Positions 60,376 through 64,000 of a stretch of 64,000 nt of DNA are shown piece after piece. The stretch comes from an uncultured Oscillospiraceae bacterium (GTDB lineage: Bacteria > Bacillota > Clostridia > Oscillospirales > Ruminococcaceae). Within the stretch, counting starts at the first letter, position 1; every line of letters begins with the position of its first letter. The stretch lies in contig CAKSZX010000001.1 of NCBI GenBank assembly GCA_934526065.1, forward strand, positions 124,001 through 188,000, written 5' to 3'. The position numbers and the translations under genes were made by a program. A model generated the notes under the pieces. That model saw only the letters and a list, made by a program, of their open reading frames with translations. It was not told the DNA's origin and made no database searches.

Positions 60376-61731
60376 ATGAAGATTATAATAGTCGGCGGGG
60401 GAAAAACAGGCAGTGCCTTGGCACGTTCCCTGTCCGGTGAAAATCATGATGTAACGGTTATTGAAAAAAGGGCGGATAAATTGCAGGAACTTTGCGATGA
60501 CAACGATATTATGGGTATTGTGGGCAGCGGCCTTGACAACGACGCTTTAAGTGAGGCCGGTATAGAATCGGCGGATTTGCTTATTGCGGTTACGGCCGGT
60601 GACGAAGACAATCTGCTGTGTTGCCTTTTTGCAAAGAAAAACGCAGACTGCGACACCATAGCAAGAGTTCGCAACCCTTTGTATGTGGCGGAAACCGATT
60701 TTATCAAACAGTCGGTAGGCCTTTCAATGATTATTAACCCGGAGTACGAATCCGCAAAATCCATTGCGAGAATTGTAAGAGTGCCATCCGTCGTTGAGAT
60801 GAACACTTTCTTTGACGGTATGATGGATATGCTTACATTTAAAGTGGGGGCAGGTTCTATTTTGGACGGACAAAATTTGAGCTATGTGAGAAACAATATC
60901 GAACAAGATGTGCTCTTTTGCACCGTGCAAAGAAACGGCGAGTCCATAATTCCGTCAGGCGATTTTACATTGGCCGGCGGCGATAAGGCTTCAATCATAA
61001 TAAACCCGGCAAAAGCCACGGAATTTTTTACAAAAATCGGCGTAAGCCAAAAACCGATACGCAGTGTTATGATTGCCGGCGGCGGCACAACCGGTTTCTA
61101 TGTGGCAAAACAGCTTATAGAGATGGGCATAAATGTTTGTATAGTGGAAATTGACGAGGACAGATGCAACGAGCTTGCGGAACTTTTGCCAAAGGCTCTT
61201 ATTATTCATGGAGACGCTTCCGACAAGCAGATTTTGGCGGAAGAGGGCGTTTACGATTATGACGCTTTTGTGGCTCTCACCGGCTTTGACGAAGAAAATA
61301 TTATGCTCTCCCTCTCGGTTAAGGATTTAACGGGAAATAAGGTTATCACAAAAATCGACAGGGTTGCCTTTACGGATTTGATAGCCAAGTTAAATCTTGA
61401 CAGTGTTGTGTACCCCTATGTGCTTACGGACGAATATATTTTGCAGTATGTTCGCTCCAAAAACAACACAAAGGGCAGTAATGTGGAAAAAATTTATAAA
61501 TTGATAGGTGACGAAGTAGAGGCTTTGGAGTTTAAAATCGGCGAAAAATCACGGATTATCGGCAAGCCTTTGCGCCGGCTTAAATTTAAGCCGAATGTTA
61601 TTATCTGCGGCATTTTGCACCGGGGCAAGTTTATAATCCCGGACGGCAACAGTGTTTTGCGGCCCGGCGACAGAATGGTTGTTGTAACGGGACAAAAAAA
61701 TCTCAATGATGTAGGAGATATATTGAATTAG
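60376..61731 (+). CDS. trkA: Trk potassium uptake regulator TrkA
   Basis: Cytoplasmic NAD(H)-binding gating subunit, 451 residues: two RCK (TrkA_N) Rossmann domains (MKIIIVGGGKTGSALA; SVMIAGGGTTGFYVAKQL) each followed by a TrkA_C domain. I start at 60376, where AGGAGAT precedes the ATG and the promoter ends at 60335; the frame to 60307 is upstream of the transcript. One base separates it from trkH. Confidence 0.95.
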   Translation: MKIIIVGGGKTGSALARSLSGENHDVTVIEKRADKLQELCDDNDIMGIVGSGLDNDALSEAGIESADLLIAVTAGDEDNLLCCLFAKKNADCDTIARVRNPLYVAETDFIKQSVGLSMIINPEYESAKSIARIVRVPSVVEMNTFFDGMMDMLTFKVGAGSILDGQNLSYVRNNIEQDVLFCTVQRNGESIIPSGDFTLAGGDKASIIINPAKATEFFTKIGVSQKPIRSVMIAGGGTTGFYVAKQLIEMGINVCIVEIDEDRCNELAELLPKALIIHGDASDKQILAEEGVYDYDAFVALTGFDEENIMLSLSVKDLTGNKVITKIDRVAFTDLIAKLNLDSVVYPYVLTDEYILQYVRSKNNTKGSNVEKIYKLIGDEVEALEFKIGEKSRIIGKPLRRLKFKPNVIICGILHRGKFIIPDGNSVLRPGDRMVVVTGQKNLNDVGDILN

Positions 61732-61732
61732 T

Positions 61733-63187
61733 ATGAACTACGGTATTATTCTCTACATATTGGGCTACGCTTTGAAAATCGAAGCCGGGCTTATGATTTT
61801 GCCTGCCATAGTCGGCTTTATATATAAGGAAAAAGCGGCTTTCGCATTTTTGCGGGCCATTGCGTTGACATTTGCCGTCGGCACGGCCATGTCCTATAAA
61901 AAGCCTAAAAATCAAACATTCTATGCAAGAGAGGCCTATGTTTCAGTGCCTGCCACATGGGTGTTGCTAAGCGTTTTCGGCGCTTTGCCTTTTGTGATAA
62001 GCGGTGACATACCTAACTTTATAGACGCCTTTTTTGAAATGGTATCCGGCTTTACAACCACCGGTTCAACGATTTTAATCGATGTTGAGGCCGCTTCCTA
62101 CCGGACTAACTTCTGGCGTTGTTTTTCACACTGGATAGGCGGTATGGGTATTCTTGTGTTTATTCTCACGGTTTTGCCCATTACCGGCGGCTCAACCATG
62201 AACCTTATGAAGGCGGAAAGCCCGGGGCCTCAGGTTTCAAAAATCGTACCGAAGGTCAGGGAAACGTCAAAGATACTCTATGTGCTTTATGCAGGACTGA
62301 CAGCCATGGAAATAATCTTCCTGTTGGTTGAGGGGGCACCCCTTTACGACGCTCTTGCAATCAGCTTCGGCACAGCCGGCACAGGGGGCTTTGGCATTAA
62401 AAATGACAGTATCGGCGGCTACTCCGTGGCAATTCAGTACACGGTGGCTGTATTTATGATACTTTTTGGCGTGAATTTCAGCGTTTATTATCTTATGGCC
62501 AAAAAGCAATTTAAACAGGCAATGAAAAACGAGGAGTCTCGTTGGTACTTTACAATTATCGCATTGTCGGTGCTGATGTTAACCGTAAACTCCCGTAATT
62601 TCTTCGAGAGATTGGAGCCTGCGTTCAGAGGCGCATTTTTCCATGTGGCGTCCATTATAACCACAACCGGTTTTGCGGTGGGCGATTACAATGATTTTCC
62701 CCAGTTGTCAAAGTCCATTTTGGTATTGCTTATGTTTATAGGTGCCTGCGCCGGCAGTACCGGCGGCGGTTTAAAGGTTTCAAGAATTGCCATCATGCTT
62801 AAAAATATAAAGGTGGAAATCGAAAAGACCATTCACCCAAGGACGGTTATGAATGTGCATATGGACTCAAAACCTGTGGAAAAATCGGTTATAAGTTCTA
62901 TTCACGGTTATCTTTTAGGCTACATTGCGGTGTATATACTTTCCATGTTGATTATCTCTTTGGATGATTTTGACTTTTTAACCACATTCAGCGCTGTGGC
63001 CGCTACGATAAACAACATAGGCCCGGGTTTTAATGTGGTAGGCCCTACCGGCAATTTCAGCTCTTTTTCCTATCTTTCAAAGTTGGTGTTTGCATTTGAT
63101 ATGATAGCCGGCAGACTTGAAATTTTGCCTGTTTTGGTTATGCTGTACCCGAAAACATGGCGAAAAAAGAATATATCAAAGAAATAA
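61733..63187 (+). CDS. trkH: Trk potassium uptake channel TrkH
   Basis: Membrane channel subunit of 484 residues with four selectivity-filter segments: SGFTTTGSTIL, GTAGTGGFGIK, ITTTGFAVGD and NNIGPGFNV. The Gly in each is in place. It ends in a basic tail. Cotranscribed with trkA and closed by a terminator. Confidence 0.95.
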   Translation: MNYGIILYILGYALKIEAGLMILPAIVGFIYKEKAAFAFLRAIALTFAVGTAMSYKKPKNQTFYAREAYVSVPATWVLLSVFGALPFVISGDIPNFIDAFFEMVSGFTTTGSTILIDVEAASYRTNFWRCFSHWIGGMGILVFILTVLPITGGSTMNLMKAESPGPQVSKIVPKVRETSKILYVLYAGLTAMEIIFLLVEGAPLYDALAISFGTAGTGGFGIKNDSIGGYSVAIQYTVAVFMILFGVNFSVYYLMAKKQFKQAMKNEESRWYFTIIALSVLMLTVNSRNFFERLEPAFRGAFFHVASIITTTGFAVGDYNDFPQLSKSILVLLMFIGACAGSTGGGLKVSRIAIMLKNIKVEIEKTIHPRTVMNVHMDSKPVEKSVISSIHGYLLGYIAVYILSMLIISLDDFDFLTTFSAVAATINNIGPGFNVVGPTGNFSSFSYLSKLVFAFDMIAGRLEILPVLVMLYPKTWRKKNISKK

Positions 63188-63190
63188 AGT

Positions 63191-63216
63191 TATCCCCGCC
63201 CAAAGGCGGGGATTTT
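63191..63216 (+). terminator. Terminator of trkAH
   Basis: ATCCCCGCC/GGCGGGGAT hairpin followed by TTTG. Confidence 0.85.
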
Positions 63217-63240
63217 GCGTTTGACTATTTATATTGCACA

Positions 63241-63269
63241 AAACAAAAAAGCCGCAAATATTGCGGCTT
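63241..63269 (-). terminator. Terminator of the small exporter gene
   Basis: AAGCCGCAA/TTGCGGCTT with TTTTTTGTTTT tail on the minus strand. Confidence 0.88.
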
Positions 63270-63292
63270 CTTACTAAAATAAATATCAAATT

Positions 63293-63772
63293 TTACGCAA
63301 ACAAATTAAATGCGCCCAAAACGCCAAAGGATACAATGCCCATAATAACGCCGGCGGTCATAACCCCCAGCAAGACGGCAATCATAGATTTGCCCTTGTC
63401 CAAATCCAGCAAACTGGCGGCCAAGGTGCCTGTCCAAGCACCTGTACCCGGCATAGGTACGGCTACAAAAGCGTACAAGGCAAGATATTTTGCGTCGCCG
63501 AATTTTGCACCGGCCTTATGGCCTTTTTCAAGAAAAAATGTTGCGATTTTATTTATAAATTTTATATTTATCTTTTGCATTGCCTGTAAAATCGGCTTTA
63601 CCAAAAACAGAATAAAAGGCACCGGCACCATATTGCCCAAAACGCAAACAAAATATGTAGGCCAAAATGGCAGCCCCCGGGCAACACCCCGTGGCACGGC
63701 CCCTCTTAACTCTATGATAGGAATCATTGATATTAAAAACACCCAAAGATAGGTTTTAAAATTCTTGAACAT
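63293..63772 (-). CDS. Small multidrug export-like membrane protein (PF06695 type)
   Basis: 159 residues, four helices, with the family signatures ELRGAVPRGVA near the start, LGNMVPVPFIL, and VAVPMPGTGAWTGTLAA. The family is named for drug export, but its real role is not settled. GGAGGTAAT before the ATG. Single gene. Confidence 0.85.
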   Translation of the reverse strand: MFKNFKTYLWVFLISMIPIIELRGAVPRGVARGLPFWPTYFVCVLGNMVPVPFILFLVKPILQAMQKINIKFINKIATFFLEKGHKAGAKFGDAKYLALYAFVAVPMPGTGAWTGTLAASLLDLDKGKSMIAVLLGVMTAGVIMGIVSFGVLGAFNLFA

Positions 63773-63864
63773 AATTACCTCCGTTTAATTTTATGCACCG
63801 GGATATTGTAGCATATCCAAAAAGAAAAAGAAACCCATAGCCTAAAAATTTAATAAATTATTCA

Positions 63865-63893
63865 TTGAATTAGCCATAAAAATATAATATAAT
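63865..63893 (+). promoter_or_regulatory. Promoter of the last gene
   Basis: TTGAAT (63865-63870), 17-base spacer, TATAAT (63888-63893). Confidence 0.7.
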
Positions 63894-63930
63894 TTCGGTG
63901 AAGTAAAATTTTATATAACGGAGGGAAAAA

Positions 63931-64000
63931 ATGAAAAAAATTTTATCTGCTTTGCTCCGGGCACTGCTTGTTTGCGGTATTGCAACCGGCTGTGTAAAGG
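63931..64000 (+). CDS. Lipoprotein gene, cut by window end
   Basis: Only 23 codons are in the window: MKKILSALLRALLVCGIATG-CVK, a lipoprotein signal peptide with lipobox ATGC. GGAGGG lies six bases before the ATG, and a good promoter is upstream. Nothing more can be said about function. Confidence 0.75.
   Translation, partial: MKKILSALLRALLVCGIATGCVK

Overview
The window (64 kb, about 40% G+C by eye, no ribosomal RNA) looks like the chromosome of an anaerobic, spore-forming member of the Clostridia. The signs are a spoIIID homologue, Bacillus/Clostridium-type gene order (glmU-prs-pth-mfd-prsA-like), strong AGGAGG ribosome binding sites, TTGACA/TATAAT promoters, a lipoprotein fumarate-reductase-like respiratory enzyme with covalent-FMN motifs, and an F-type ATP synthase whose c subunit carries a Na+-type signature. 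Neighbouring genes and the riboswitches suggest a gut-type, fermenting or respiring anaerobe; the species cannot be named from the sequence.

Layout. 1-8 kb: 3' end of ftsH, galE, a membrane-tethered XRE regulator, a LysR regulator divergent from a flavin-based extracytoplasmic reductase, and an MFS exporter. 8-15.5 kb: the C-terminal half of GlmU without its uridyltransferase half, then prs, pth, mfd and a PrsA/SurA-like lipoprotein. 15.5-23 kb: a possible small RNA and the complete atp operon. 23-30.6 kb: a 2-hydroxyacid dehydrogenase, tRNA-Pro(TGG), a large membrane protein, an uncharacterised FAD dehydrogenase under a guanine-type purine riboswitch, and two CobW-family metallochaperone GTPases with unusual fused domains. 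30.6-36 kb: a more AT-rich accessory block with a lipoprotein, membrane proteins and an AgrA/AgrC-like two-component system. 36-44 kb: a transporter of the ArsB/NhaD type under a Mn2+ (yybP-ykoY) riboswitch, a 3D/G5 cell-wall protein, spoIIID, an M20 amidohydrolase, a TtcA-like tRNA thiolase with alanine racemase, and rplM-rpsI. 44.1-52.2 kb: an integrated element. 52.4-64 kb: an RNA methyltransferase, a sigma factor, a zinc-ribbon protein, thiT under a TPP riboswitch, nth, an esterase with rarA, the trkA-trkH potassium uptake operon, a small exporter and the start of a lipoprotein gene.

The main discovery is the 8.1-kb, very AT-rich element at 44,083-52,216. It sits in the 3' end of rpsI, is flanked by a 13-bp direct repeat that restores the rpsI stop, and has a 19-bp repeat inside each end. 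It carries a tyrosine integrase at its right edge. Read leftwards, the remaining genes follow filamentous-phage (inovirus) order: ssDNA-binding-like protein, small coat proteins including a 47-residue pVIII-like protein, a strong central terminator, minor coat/adsorption proteins, a pVI-like protein, and a Zot/pI-type assembly ATPase. There is no secretin, as expected for a single-membrane host. Replication genes are unlike Ff phages: a MobV-type HUH relaxase, an iteron array, and an archaeo-eukaryotic-primase-like protein whose gene is split by a -1 shift at a run of seven T. It is therefore a probable cryptic inovirus of a Firmicute with a plasmid-like replication module.

Other points worth a look are the two riboswitch-transporter/enzyme pairings, the two-carboxylate motif in AtpE, the half GlmU, and the CobW fusions.
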